17,919 bases of DNA from Candidatus Latescibacterota bacterium (lineage in GTDB: Bacteria > Latescibacterota > 4484-107 > B68-G9): positions 1 through 17,919 of the forward strand of contig DTXA01000447.1 in NCBI GenBank assembly GCA_012962735.1, given 5' to 3'. Positions 1 to 8,220 of the stretch are shown here, piece after piece. Each line of letters begins with the position of its first letter. The first letter of the stretch is position 1. The notes under the pieces were generated by a model, which made no database searches, was not told the DNA's origin, and saw only the letters and a list, made by a program, of their open reading frames with translations. A program made the translations under genes and the position numbers.

Positions 1-40
1 CGAGTATCCTCTCGGGGTCCCTCTTGTAGGAGGACACCAT
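1..40 (-). CDS. Possible start of an unknown gene running off the left edge
   Basis: An ATG at 38-40 opens a frame that stays open to the window edge and encodes about 13 residues (starting MVSSYKRDPERIL). A weak purine-rich stretch, GAAGGGAT, lies upstream. It could be the first codons of a new gene, or non-coding sequence following the broken acetyltransferase-like fragment on its right. Too little is present to assign a family, and 13 open codons can occur by chance. Confidence 0.2.
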   Translation of the reverse strand, partial: MVSSYKRDPERIL

Positions 41-82
41 ATATTTATCCCTTCGACCTCTAACCCGACTCCTTGGGAGGGC

Positions 83-346
83 TCACTCTGATCCTTCCCC
101 GATAGGTCCCGGCCTGAACATCCGGCTAAACGTGCCAGGCTGCAACTTATCCTTGTCCACTTTCAGGTCCTCGAACACTAATATCCCCGCTCCAGTGCTA
201 AGCTTTTGGCCTCCTCCATCATCCTCGATGCGATTCCCATCCCCTGAGGTCCTCCCTGGTCCATACCCCGGCTATCCCTGCGAGCCTCACGTGGAGCCCT
301 CTACCTCGTAGGTTATTCCCATCATATGCCGGGACCTCCTCGCCAT
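83..346 (-). pseudogene. GNAT acetyltransferase-like fragment with apparent frameshifts
   Basis: No single frame is open here, but three successive frames join into one GNAT-like sequence. Frame one gives ITYEVEG, frame two gives VRLAGIAGVWTREDLRG, and frame three gives MGIASRMMEEAKSLALERG, which carries the acetyl-CoA-binding R-G-x-G-x-A pattern of GNAT motif A. A last segment, ILVFEDLKVDKDK, runs to a TGA at 83-85. Each junction (near 298, 240 and 188) sits at a run of three or four G on the coding strand, and one extra G at each restores a continuous frame of about 88 codons. That is still short of a full GNAT domain (about 140 residues). A possible start at 323-325 has an AGGAGGT site 8 nt upstream; an ATG at 344-346 lies just after the peptidase stop. 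It is either a decayed gene or a gene with sequence errors. The rest of the 354-bp gap to the left edge shows nothing else clear. Confidence 0.45.
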
Positions 347-354
347 GAACTCCC

Positions 355-2268
355 TTATCGTCCCTTCAGCACCACGTAACCGTACCGTTCGAGCCCCCTG
401 AAGAATTCGATGAGCCTGACTTCCTCAAGCCCGAGCTCTCCCTCCACAAGCTCTTCTATCTCGGCCACATTCCTCCTCCCGTCCGCCCAGTAGATAGCCC
501 TGAGCGATACATCTCTGTTTATTCTGTTGCGCCTGCACATCTCCTCCCATTCCCCCCTCTCCTCCTTGGGTATGCGGGTCCCAAGCACCTCCCCGAGCAC
601 CCTGCGCTCTGGAACGTACCTCAAGGCCTCCTCCTCGTATGGGCTCTGCCTCCTCTTGGACGCCCGCCTTACGCCCAGGTGCCTGAGCTGGAGCCTTACG
701 ATATCTTCCAGCTTTGACCTGAGCTTCTCGATCCTCCTCCCCACTTCGGCACGTCCCCTCGGCACGAGCCTGAGGACTGAGCCCATGGCCATCCCGTACC
801 TTGTCCTAAGATATTCCAGTCGCCTCCCGAGCAACGTGGGGGCCTCCCTCCCAACCTCATCCAAGACCTCCCTCTCGGCATCCAAGAGCACCCTTTCGGC
901 CAGCCACCCCGCCTCTCCCTTCCCAGCATCCGCTAAGAAGTAAAGGTAAGCTGCCACCACACAGCCTATCCACGAAAGCTTCTCCAGGTCGAGCTTGTCA
1001 GGGGTATCTCCGCATGTATGGTAGTGGGTGTAAGGGTACTCTATCAGGAGCGGGCAGGGTATACCTATAGCAGGGTCAGATATGATGTTGTCCGCCCGGA
1101 CGTAAGTCCTCTCACGCCAGTTCACAAGGAGCTTCTCCCTCTCCGATTGCCGCTTAAGTATAAGTCTCAGAAGAGTATCTGTATATGAGCTCTGGGCGTG
1201 TGGGTTGTGGGAAAGCTCGAGGGGGGCCCGGCATACCGACTCCCTTCCCCCGACCGAGTCCAACGTTATGCCTGCAACTATGTTCCTGAATATGTCCGGA
1301 CGCTCGACGACGGCAGCCATGGTACCCATGCATTCGTAGGTAAAAAGTATCCTTATCCCACGCCTCGGACGCCTGAGCCTGCCCAGCCCTATTAGGTGCT
1401 CGAGGCACCTCAGGACCTCTATCGCAAGTCCGCATCCGCTCGCATCGTCTATGGCCCCGACCTCGTACAGGTGGCCGTTCACCAGGACCTCCTCCTTCGT
1501 CCTCCCTGGGATGAGGCCCGTGACCACGGGGATGGTTCCATCGTAGAATTCTGCTTCCACCTCGGCATGGAGCCTCACCTTCCCCTCCCTCTTTATGACC
1601 TCTCTGAGCCAGTGCCCCTGCCTCGGAGTGAGAACGAAACCCCATATGGGCTCATCCCCCTTCTTCATCCCCCAGCCTCCCCTTTCCGTGCTGAACCTCT
1701 CCCAGAGCCTCGCATCTGGAAGCTCCATGGGCGGACGATGATATTCGTAAGTTGGCATGTAGTCCGATATTATCCCTACGGCCCCACGCTTCATGGCCTC
1801 CTTACGGGAATGCCTCGCAGAGTCCGAGGTGAAAGCTATTTTATCTTTGAGGTCCAGACCTTCGTAGTCCTCAGGCCTACTCCCCCCTTCTATCACCACG
1901 ACCTCCGCCGTAACGCCTCTTGGGGGAGTTCCCTTGCTGTAAACCACGAGCGAGCAAGGATCGTCCCGGTAGTTACAGAGCACCACCTCGCCCCTCCCCT
2001 TAGAGGGCAGGAGGGTGAGGGTCGCAGACCTGACATCCCAAGCTCTGGGAACTATCCAGTCTCCGTACGTGCTCTCGCCGTCCGCGGGCACTGTGAATAT
2101 CTCGGCCTCCAAGCCGTAATCCTCGAGCTTAGCTGAGCAATACTCTGCCGCCCGATGGTGCCCGTCGAAGGATGACCACTTGTCGTGGTCGTGTATGTGC
2201 GTAATTATGTCCAAAGCGTTCACGCCGGACAGATAAGGCAAAACGAGATCCAAGAGCTTGTCTACCAT
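355..2268 (-). CDS. M28-like zinc metallopeptidase (DUF4910-type) with PA-like insert and winged-helix-like C-terminus
   Basis: 637 aa, no signal peptide, so probably cytoplasmic. The core resembles M28/DUF4910 aminopeptidases. Predicted co-catalytic zinc ligands are H266 and D274 or D275 (in NGHLYEVGAIDDASG), E312 (in FTYECMGT), D337 (in TLDSVG) and H415 or H417 (in YPYTHYHTCGDTPDKLD). Residues about 105-240 between N-terminal and catalytic parts look like a protease-associated (PA) insert. The last 50 or so residues (NRDVSLRAIYWADGRRNVAE onwards) resemble a small winged-helix-like domain, which I recall on relatives of this family. The ATG follows a near-perfect Shine-Dalgarno, GGGAGGTGAT, at 2271-2280. 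It lies 100 bp downstream of a ROK-type repressor gene in the same direction and may be co-transcribed with it. The likely role is hydrolysis of N-terminal residues from peptides. The substrate is unknown, and the single glutamate at the general-base site differs from classical M28 enzymes (EE). Confidence 0.75.
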   Translation of the reverse strand: MVDKLLDLVLPYLSGVNALDIITHIHDHDKWSSFDGHHRAAEYCSAKLEDYGLEAEIFTVPADGESTYGDWIVPRAWDVRSATLTLLPSKGRGEVVLCNYRDDPCSLVVYSKGTPPRGVTAEVVVIEGGSRPEDYEGLDLKDKIAFTSDSARHSRKEAMKRGAVGIISDYMPTYEYHRPPMELPDARLWERFSTERGGWGMKKGDEPIWGFVLTPRQGHWLREVIKREGKVRLHAEVEAEFYDGTIPVVTGLIPGRTKEEVLVNGHLYEVGAIDDASGCGLAIEVLRCLEHLIGLGRLRRPRRGIRILFTYECMGTMAAVVERPDIFRNIVAGITLDSVGGRESVCRAPLELSHNPHAQSSYTDTLLRLILKRQSEREKLLVNWRERTYVRADNIISDPAIGIPCPLLIEYPYTHYHTCGDTPDKLDLEKLSWIGCVVAAYLYFLADAGKGEAGWLAERVLLDAEREVLDEVGREAPTLLGRRLEYLRTRYGMAMGSVLRLVPRGRAEVGRRIEKLRSKLEDIVRLQLRHLGVRRASKRRQSPYEEEALRYVPERRVLGEVLGTRIPKEERGEWEEMCRRNRINRDVSLRAIYWADGRRNVAEIEELVEGELGLEEVRLIEFFRGLERYGYVVLKGR

Positions 2269-2312
2269 AGATCACCTCCCAGGATTTTCCACCACCCAGG
2301 ACCTCCAGAAGG

Positions 2313-2336
2313 GCTGAGGCGTCCCTCTACCTCAGC
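2313..2336 (-). other. Intercistronic hairpin between ROK and peptidase genes
   Basis: A perfect 7-bp inverted repeat, GCTGAGG and CCTCAGC, with a 10-nt loop. It can be lengthened by GAA/TTC if two C residues bulge out. On the minus strand no T-run follows, so it is not a standard intrinsic terminator. It could slow polymerase, protect an mRNA end, or be chance. It sits about 33 nt after the ROK stop and 45 nt before the peptidase start. Confidence 0.4.
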
Positions 2337-2368
2337 TTCCAGTGTCACCCAATATCGCATCGCCGGCC

Positions 2369-3535
2369 TCATGAAGGAAGCTCAAGGGACTTCTCCAGGG
2401 CGAAGTTCGCTGCACCTAAGGCCCCAGTGTATATTCCGAGCCTGGAGAACTTCAGCCTCATCCCCCTGTCCAAATTCTCCAGCCTGTGCTCCCTCAACCT
2501 ATCCTTCAGCCGTTCGATGACGAAGTCCCCGCCCTGCACTATGTTCCCTCCCAACACTATCACCTCCGGGTCGAACAACATCGCTACGTTAATTATAGCT
2601 ATGGCTAAGTGGTCCAAGGCCTCACCCACCACCTCACGGGCTACGGCATCTCCCTCCCTTGCTGCCACGAAGACCTCCGTGGGCGTTACATCCCTCTCCA
2701 TCAACTCCCTCGCCCTTCCGACGATGGCCGGCTCCGAGGTGAAGACCTCCAGACATCCCCGGCGCCCACATATGCACCTCGGACCTCCAGGAGAGACTAT
2801 TGTGTGTCCTATCTCCCCGATGTCCTCGTTCGCGCCCTTCATCAACCTCCCGTCCACGATCGCCCCCATCCCTATCCCCTCCCTCACATGTATGTACACC
2901 ATATTCCTGCTTGCTTCTTCGAATTCCTTCTCCCCCAAGACCATGAGATGAGGGCCTACTTCGACATATACCGGAAGGTCTAGTTCTCTCTCCAGGATGG
3001 CCTTAAGTGGCACATCCTTCCATTGGGGAAGCCTTGGGATGGGCTGGACCAGCTCCGTACAGCGTTCTATTGGACAGGGTAGGCCCACGGCTACGGCCAG
3101 GACCTGATCTTCGAGCCGGACCCCGTCTATGTCCGCCATCTTCCGAACCCCTTCCACGATCCAGTTCGCGGTAACAGATGGAGGCTCCTTAAGGTCTGTC
3201 TGGACTTCCATCTTGTCCACGACCTCCTTGGCTAAGTTTATGAGCACGAAGCTCAAGTTCGGGGCACCGAAGTCGACCCCCACCGAGAAAGCAGCGGATG
3301 AGTTCACTCCGAATATCCTGGGAGGCCTGCCACCTGAGGATCTATGTACCTGCCCCACGACCAGCCCTTCCTCAACAAGCTCATCTAAGTATTTAAGGAT
3401 CGTCGGCCTACTGGAGTCAACCTCGGATTCTATCTCCAAGGCGGTCACCATCCCAAGCCGCCTTACTGTGTTGAATATGGCGAGCTTGGTCTTGTTCTCC
3501 CTCATCCGCTCAACGAGCTCCCTCGTCCCGGTCAT
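2369..3535 (-). CDS. ROK-family transcriptional repressor (NagC/XylR type), non-kinase
   Basis: 388 aa. The N-terminal winged helix-turn-helix spans about residues 12-75, with the recognition helix near SRPTILKYLDELVEEGLV. The ROK sugar-binding fold follows. It has the phosphate-1-like motif VGVDFG (D88) and the ROK zinc motif: H244, then C254-x-C256-G-x-x-G-C261-x-E. The catalytic aspartate of ROK kinases, in E-N-D-A-N, is absent: the aligned stretch reads VEVGPHLMVLGE (E192-H196). It should therefore sense a sugar or sugar phosphate without phosphorylating it, as NagC/XylR-type repressors do. The first ATG has only AGGA immediately before it, so translation could instead begin at M11 (3503-3505). 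The gene starts after the terminator of the upstream six-gene unit and must have its own promoter, which I could not place. Its targets are unknown; the peptidase and the secreted-protein cluster are neighbours only. Confidence 0.85.
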   Translation of the reverse strand: MTGTRELVERMRENKTKLAIFNTVRRLGMVTALEIESEVDSSRPTILKYLDELVEEGLVVGQVHRSSGGRPPRIFGVNSSAAFSVGVDFGAPNLSFVLINLAKEVVDKMEVQTDLKEPPSVTANWIVEGVRKMADIDGVRLEDQVLAVAVGLPCPIERCTELVQPIPRLPQWKDVPLKAILERELDLPVYVEVGPHLMVLGEKEFEEASRNMVYIHVREGIGMGAIVDGRLMKGANEDIGEIGHTIVSPGGPRCICGRRGCLEVFTSEPAIVGRARELMERDVTPTEVFVAAREGDAVAREVVGEALDHLAIAIINVAMLFDPEVIVLGGNIVQGGDFVIERLKDRLREHRLENLDRGMRLKFSRLGIYTGALGAANFALEKSLELPS

Positions 3536-3662
3536 GTCCTGTCGGCTACTTTAAGGCGGGCAACGCCAGCCACCTGACAGAGTTCAAAAACAGCCTAAAC
3601 TCAGCCCTTATGGAAGCCCGGTCCCCCAGTATGTTCATCGGAGACCGTTCGCTCTTTTTGAT

Positions 3663-3710
3663 GAAAAATTAAGGGATAGCCATCTGCCGCCCCGGCAGGT
3701 AGACCATCCC
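3663..3710 (-). terminator. Intrinsic-type terminator after the six-gene unit
   Basis: On the minus strand, about 20 nt after the TGA of the 885-aa gene, there is a two-part hairpin. The outer stem is GGGAT/ATCCC (3706-3710 with 3673-3677). The inner stem is a perfect CTGCCG/CGGCAG (3693-3698 with 3684-3689) on a 3-nt loop. The sequence TTAATTTTT follows directly. GC stem plus T-tract is the expected form of a Rho-independent terminator. The other strand has only CTATTTTA after the stem, so termination in that direction is less likely. Confidence 0.7.
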
Positions 3711-3729
3711 CTATTTTATCCCCAAGGTG

Positions 3730-6387
3730 TCAATATGTTACACACACCGCATAGGAAGGGACCCGACCTAAACCCGCATCCGTCTCCACGACTATCCGTG
3801 CGATGTACACCCCAGGGGGCACGAGCTTCCCCCCTTCGTCCCTGCCGTCCCAGAGGAACCTGTACCTCCCAGCAGCATCCTCCCTCAGCTCGGAGAAGCT
3901 CCTGATGAGTCTTCCCTCGATGTTGTATATCTCAAGACCGACTGGCCTAGCGGTGTTAACCTTGAAGACCGAGAAGCTGATATCGACCTCATCGTTAACG
4001 CCGTCACCATTGGGCGTGAAGGGGTTATGACTTACCTCTATATCTCCGACGATCCTCTCGTCCCTCTTAAGGAACGCCGTCGTCCCGACCCCGGGCCTCA
4101 GGTCCGTCACATCCCCGGAATCGACCCTCTGCCAGGAACCCGGCAGGGATGAATTGCCGACCAGGACCTGGAACACTGTGCCGTCCGAAAAGAGGGTGGA
4201 ACGGAACCTAACCATGACCAGCCTCGGCCCTCCGAGCTTCACCGCCTTCGGAAGCCTAATCCAAAGCGAATCCTCATTATCCTTGAATACCCTTAAGGTG
4301 TCCCCATCCTGGCTCACGAAGGCACCATCTTCCGGGGCGAAATCCTCGGTCCCGCCCTTCTTAAAGTCATCCTCGTCCCCCAAGCTGAGCTTCAGGAGCT
4401 TCATACGTGCCCTTGAGGCCACGAGGATAATATCGTCGAAACCCGGGTCCTGGCTCCGGAAGCTCGGCCTTATGAAGAGCTCGAAGTCCTGCTCCCTCCC
4501 CACAGGAACATCTCTGTCGGGATATACTTCCGCAGCCACCCCCTTCGCCACGGGCTTACGGAAGTGGACAGTTATCGAGCTTATGGAAGGGGCGGTATAT
4601 GGGTCGTCGGAAAGGAGCTTGGCTTGTATCATCAAGTACTTCCTCGGGCTGGGGGAGAGGATCGGGTCCCCAGGCTTGACGTACACACGGCTCCATCCGC
4701 TCCAGTCAGGGCCGGGGAGGAATTCCGAGGTCACCTTCCCCTTCATGAACCAAGGTAACTTGTTATACTCGAGCTCGGTCACCTCCTTACCGCTCTTATC
4801 AAAATAGTGCTTTATCTCCCTCAACGTATCGCCCGTCCTCGTCCTTATCTCCACCTTAGTCCCTGGCGGCACATCTGCATCCCAATCTATGGCTGTAAGG
4901 TTCCTCTCCCCTCCAAGCTCTATAATTGGGGAGGACATAGTCACCTCTGGCACGTAACCTTCCCCGTAAACCATAAGCTCCGCCACCCTTCCGGTCTCCC
5001 ACGTTGGAAGGCCGAGGTGTATCCCCATTATGTCCAGATGGGTGAACTCTATGTACCGGACCTTACGAGGTTCGAACCTGTCCTCGTACCTGAAAAGCTC
5101 CTTTCCCCTCAGTATCCGCTTGGACTCGGGGCTCACCGTCTCCCAGACCAAATTCTTGAAGGCCTCAGGCTCCTGTGGCCCACCCCCACCTCCCAGTACC
5201 TCGGAGGCCCTCGTACCGTCCGAAACTCTGATGGAATACCCCTTAAGTTCTCCAGGCTTGTACGCAAGCCATTTGTTGATTATGATGCGTATCGCATCCA
5301 CCCAGAAGAGAGCCCCGAGGTCCACCTTCATCATCCCGCCCCTGGCTGTGGGGCCGGTCTCCCTATAGCGTATCGCATCCCACCATGTATTGTAATTTCC
5401 ATCGAAGGCTTTTATGGGGACAGCGACCTTGAAGAAATCGAAGACACTCCCTCCCCTCTCCAGAAGCCCCAGGCTTATGTTCTCCCCGACAGTCCATACC
5501 TCCACCTCGGCGAGCCTCGGCCTCTCCCTCCTGTAGTACCTGATCCCTCCCCTCTCCTCCTCGGGAAGCTTCTCGTAATCGTCCTTGGTCACTATCCTCT
5601 CCTCACCCGCTATCCTCCATATGTAATCTACAGCGCCCCTATCCTCCCGGGGGAGAGCTTCGTAATCCTCCTTCGTCACCATCTCTGCCCTATCCAGGTC
5701 ACTGTCGGTCATTATGATACGGATATACTGCACGACCCTCCCTCCGGTCCAGTTCTCGTCCTTCTGAAGCACTGTATCGAGAGTAAACTCGAATATTTTC
5801 TTGGTCTTATTTGGTTTAACGGTCTCTCCTGCTATGACATACCTCATAGCAGGGCTGACCTCGAAGGCCCTCTTACCAGTGGAGGTGAAGATCCTGAACT
5901 TCAGGAAAGGGTCTCCGTCCTCTGCGAACTTGACAACTATCTTCTTCGCACACACTACCCTTCCCAAGTCCACCTCAACCCACCAGTTCTGAGGTGGGTC
6001 GTTCAGGTCAGGCTCCCAGTACGTGCCCTCGTCTCCATCTATGATGTTGTACGCTTCATCTAAGTTTGTGCCGGCGTTCTTTATCCCACCACGTGCGAAA
6101 TATGCCCTCGAGTCCTTATCGTACCAGGAAGTCATGAACTTATCCTGCTGAACCTTATCTATCTCGTGTACGAACCGGGAGGCGTTCAGGCAGGCGTTCA
6201 TGTCCTTCCTTATAAAATGTGGCTTAACGCCATAATCACCTATATCCACCGTGCCCTTCGGGAAGTTCCATGCGGCCCAGTGCTCCTTTGAGCGTACCAC
6301 CACCCTGTCTCCTTCTACGGTGTACCCCTGTGCCCGGACCGACGAAGGAGCCACCGAGAGGACGAAGAACAAGGCCGTAAGTATCAT
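3730..6387 (-). CDS. Secreted discoidin-like / FlgD-like Ig protein, paralogue C (885 aa)
   Basis: 885 aa with an N-terminal hydrophobic signal sequence ending VRA-Q (cleavage near residue 19); unusually, no basic residue precedes the hydrophobic core. Two discoidin (F5/8 C)-like modules are suggested at about 90-295 (IDGDEGTYWEP...VEVDLGRVV) and 300-475 (FDGNYNTWWD...MKVDLGALFWV...VAELMVYGEGYVP). A beta-rich module follows at about 480-610 (KVEIRTRTGD, SPSPRKYLMI). The last 100 residues (from NPFTPNGDGVND to WDGRDEGGKLVPPGVY) form a FlgD-like Ig / CHU_C-like C-terminal domain ending CVTY. Three copies of the D-Y-E-x-L-P repeat are present: two at about 236-257 and 265-285 inside the first discoidin-like module, one at 534-556. 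The start lies 10 bp after the paralogue B stop, with GGGGGAG in that gap, so translation is probably coupled. It is likely a cell-surface or extracellular binding protein; the ligand is unknown. Confidence 0.75.
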   Translation of the reverse strand: MILTALFFVLSVAPSSVRAQGYTVEGDRVVVRSKEHWAAWNFPKGTVDIGDYGVKPHFIRKDMNACLNASRFVHEIDKVQQDKFMTSWYDKDSRAYFARGGIKNAGTNLDEAYNIIDGDEGTYWEPDLNDPPQNWWVEVDLGRVVCAKKIVVKFAEDGDPFLKFRIFTSTGKRAFEVSPAMRYVIAGETVKPNKTKKIFEFTLDTVLQKDENWTGGRVVQYIRIIMTDSDLDRAEMVTKEDYEALPREDRGAVDYIWRIAGEERIVTKDDYEKLPEEERGGIRYYRRERPRLAEVEVWTVGENISLGLLERGGSVFDFFKVAVPIKAFDGNYNTWWDAIRYRETGPTARGGMMKVDLGALFWVDAIRIIINKWLAYKPGELKGYSIRVSDGTRASEVLGGGGGPQEPEAFKNLVWETVSPESKRILRGKELFRYEDRFEPRKVRYIEFTHLDIMGIHLGLPTWETGRVAELMVYGEGYVPEVTMSSPIIELGGERNLTAIDWDADVPPGTKVEIRTRTGDTLREIKHYFDKSGKEVTELEYNKLPWFMKGKVTSEFLPGPDWSGWSRVYVKPGDPILSPSPRKYLMIQAKLLSDDPYTAPSISSITVHFRKPVAKGVAAEVYPDRDVPVGREQDFELFIRPSFRSQDPGFDDIILVASRARMKLLKLSLGDEDDFKKGGTEDFAPEDGAFVSQDGDTLRVFKDNEDSLWIRLPKAVKLGGPRLVMVRFRSTLFSDGTVFQVLVGNSSLPGSWQRVDSGDVTDLRPGVGTTAFLKRDERIVGDIEVSHNPFTPNGDGVNDEVDISFSVFKVNTARPVGLEIYNIEGRLIRSFSELREDAAGRYRFLWDGRDEGGKLVPPGVYIARIVVETDAGLGRVPSYAVCVTY
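4720..4788 (-). repeat. Third, diverged D-Y-E-x-L-P repeat in paralogue C
   Basis: Residues 534-556 read KEVTELEYNKLPWFMKGKVT, at the place equivalent to the repeats of paralogues A and B, before DWSGWS and SPSPRKYL. Confidence 0.65.
5533..5682 (-). repeat. Two D-Y-E-x-L-P repeats inside a discoidin-like module of paralogue C
   Basis: Residues 236-257 (MVTKEDYEALPREDRGAVDY) and 265-285 (IVTKDDYEKLPEEERGGIRY) lie between the strand IRIIMTDSD and the strand RLAEVEVWT. In a discoidin fold these should be neighbouring strands, so the repeats look like a loop insertion. Confidence 0.78.
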
Positions 6388-6397
6388 ATCTCCCCCA

Positions 6398-8212
6398 TCA
6401 ATATATTACCGTCACAGTGCCCGACCTTACAACCTTCCCCCGATCAGCTTGCACCGAGAGCTTATATATGTATACGCCCGGGGGGACGAGCCTGCCGGCA
6501 TCGTCCCTTCCGTCCCACTCCTTGGTATACCTGCCGCTTCCTTCCCTCCCCTTGTACACTTCCCTCACCAAGCTTCCGGAAGGGTGGTATATCTCGAGCG
6601 AAACTGGGCATCCCTCTAACCTCAGGAGATTGTAAGCCACCTCGGTCACATCGTTCACTCCATCGCCGTCGGGGGTGAAGGGGTTCGGGGAGATGGCCAC
6701 CGGGGTGACTATGGGTTCCTCCAACGAAACCCTCACGGAGATATCGTCGTCCGGCAACCTATCTATAACATCTCCTGAAGTTACGAGCTGAGGAAGTTCG
6801 TCAAGCTCATTGTCGAAGATCCTCCCTTCGAACCTGAAATATTTCAGGACCAGGCAATCGAACTCCACCTCAACCAAGGTTTGATCCCTGGTGACCTTCG
6901 GAAAGTGGACCACGAACCTGTCGTCGTAGCGCTCCACCTCGAAGTCCACCTTCCTCCCATCTATCCTGACTGAACGCACAGTGTCGGCTCTCATCGGCGT
7001 TAGAACCTCTAAGCTGTTGAAACCCACGTTCTCGGAAGTCATCCTCGGCCTTAGGGCGTAGATGAACTTAGTGGGCCTCAGTGGGGATACATCCGTAGGG
7101 TATATCTCAGCACATACCTCATACGCGGGGACGCTGGGGGAGAACTCGAATGCTATATAATCCAACCCCGCCCCTGCATAGTTGGTCGGGATCACCCTCA
7201 CCCTGATCTGCAGGTACCTCCTTGGGCTCGGAGATGCGATTGGCACACCCTCCCCGAGCCCCTCGTCGAAGTTGTAGGGTGCGGACCAAAAGCTCCAATG
7301 CTCCGTATCTTCCGTGATCCGTCCCTTGGCTTTAATCTCGAGGTTCTCGTAATCTTCCTTAGTGAGGGGCTTCCCCTTCTCGGACCACCAGACCTGTTCT
7401 TCCCCCACCCCCGTCTTCCTCCAATATACAAGCGGTGTATCGTCATCTCCGGTCTTGGTCTGTATCTCCACCCTGGCTCCCTCCTCCCTCCATCCCTTCC
7501 ACATTATCTTCCCAAGTACCACCGGCTTACCGAAGTCTATGACTTCCGAGACATATGTGGCTGGGAGGGGGACGTATCCCTCGCCGTACACCTCGAACTC
7601 GGCTACCTCCCATGTGCTCATAAGGGGTCCGGCCCTCAACCTTATGGAACGGATGGGCTGTAGAGGTATGTCCAGATCTATAACCGGGCTCAAGTTCTCC
7701 AGGTCCTGCCTCAGGAGCCTGAACCCGTGCTCTGGGTTCCCATCCCAGACCAGCAGTTTGTACTCCTTTATGATATGCGTCCTGAATTCCTCCCTGGAAA
7801 TAAGGCGGATCCTATTTACCGGAAAGGGCATACCCAGGTCGAGGGTGATAGGAACCTGATACCAAGCCCCGAAGCTGTACCTCGGCCTTCCGATGTACGC
7901 AGTGGTTGGGTCACCATCCACGAGCCTTTCCTTCTCCTCCCGAGGTGCCTGTATGGTCGGGCCCCATACAGGTATGTCTATGTCCCCTCCCCTCTCCCAA
8001 AGGTCGAGGGCCAGATTCTCGGCTGGGTCTAGCTTTATAACCCGGATCCACCCAGGCTCTGAGCTCGTATCGAAGTTCTCGAGGGTTCCCGACCCCACCC
8101 ATGGATGCTCCTCCCGACCTATGACATATTCCTCCTTTGCATGTACCGCACCAGGTGCAAGGAGGATCAGCACAGAGACCTTCCCAAGAAATCCTTTTAT
8201 ACGTCCGTACAT
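6398..8212 (-). CDS. Secreted discoidin-like / FlgD-like Ig protein, paralogue B (604 aa)
   Basis: 604 aa. I start at the ATG at 8210-8212: it has GGAGG 8 nt upstream and gives a classic signal peptide, MYGRIKGFLGKVSVLILLAP...AVHA-K. A TTG at 8225-8227 adds only five residues and overlaps that site. A discoidin-like module lies at about 90-213 (LVDGDPTTAYIG...ITLDLG...AEFEVYGEGYVP). A beta-rich module at about 220-350 holds RVEIQTKTGDDDTPLVYW, one D-Y-E-x-L repeat (281-303, where the usual P is E) and HWSFWSAPY, then SPSPRRYLQIR. The C-terminal 96 residues, from NPFTPDGDGVND to WDGRDDAGRLVPPGVY, are FlgD-like Ig and end TVIY. It is closely parallel in order and motifs to paralogue A, and C is more distant. 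An 87-bp gap with a strong hairpin separates it from the CBM9-like gene upstream. The molecular role is not known. Confidence 0.77.
   Translation of the reverse strand: MYGRIKGFLGKVSVLILLAPGAVHAKEEYVIGREEHPWVGSGTLENFDTSSEPGWIRVIKLDPAENLALDLWERGGDIDIPVWGPTIQAPREEKERLVDGDPTTAYIGRPRYSFGAWYQVPITLDLGMPFPVNRIRLISREEFRTHIIKEYKLLVWDGNPEHGFRLLRQDLENLSPVIDLDIPLQPIRSIRLRAGPLMSTWEVAEFEVYGEGYVPLPATYVSEVIDFGKPVVLGKIMWKGWREEGARVEIQTKTGDDDTPLVYWRKTGVGEEQVWWSEKGKPLTKEDYENLEIKAKGRITEDTEHWSFWSAPYNFDEGLGEGVPIASPSPRRYLQIRVRVIPTNYAGAGLDYIAFEFSPSVPAYEVCAEIYPTDVSPLRPTKFIYALRPRMTSENVGFNSLEVLTPMRADTVRSVRIDGRKVDFEVERYDDRFVVHFPKVTRDQTLVEVEFDCLVLKYFRFEGRIFDNELDELPQLVTSGDVIDRLPDDDISVRVSLEEPIVTPVAISPNPFTPDGDGVNDVTEVAYNLLRLEGCPVSLEIYHPSGSLVREVYKGREGSGRYTKEWDGRDDAGRLVPPGVYIYKLSVQADRGKVVRSGTVTVIY
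7304..7372 (-). repeat. Single D-Y-E-x-L repeat in paralogue B
   Basis: Residues 281-303 read KPLTKEDYENLEIKAKGRIT, the same module as in paralogues A and C, at the equivalent place before HWSFWSAPY. The usual proline after the leucine is replaced by E. Confidence 0.75.
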
Positions 8213-8220
8213 CCTCGAAA

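Noticed and set aside
81..260. TnpB-like transposase remnant suggested by GILVFEDLK
   Set aside because: The phrase alone resembles the E-D-L region of IS605-type TnpB, but the joined frames before it fit GNAT motif A far better, and no zinc-finger CxxC pairs or terminal hairpins are seen.
1396..2136. Plus-strand open frame of 246 codons
   Set aside because: It is antisense to the metallopeptidase gene, with no recognisable motif; the minus strand has zinc-ligand motifs and a strong ribosome site.
3620..3646. Imperfect inverted repeat GGTCyCC-N13-GGrGACC upstream of the ROK gene as an annotated operator
   Set aside because: Seven-base half-sites with one mismatch-type pair and no placed promoter nearby are too weak to list as a feature; mentioned only under the ROK finding.
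4807..6063. Long plus-strand open frame of 418 codons
   Set aside because: It lies wholly opposite the 885-aa gene, whose domains and repeats are recognisable. The plus-strand product is proline- and leucine-rich with no domain I recognise and no ribosome site in context. It is an antisense shadow of biased codon use.
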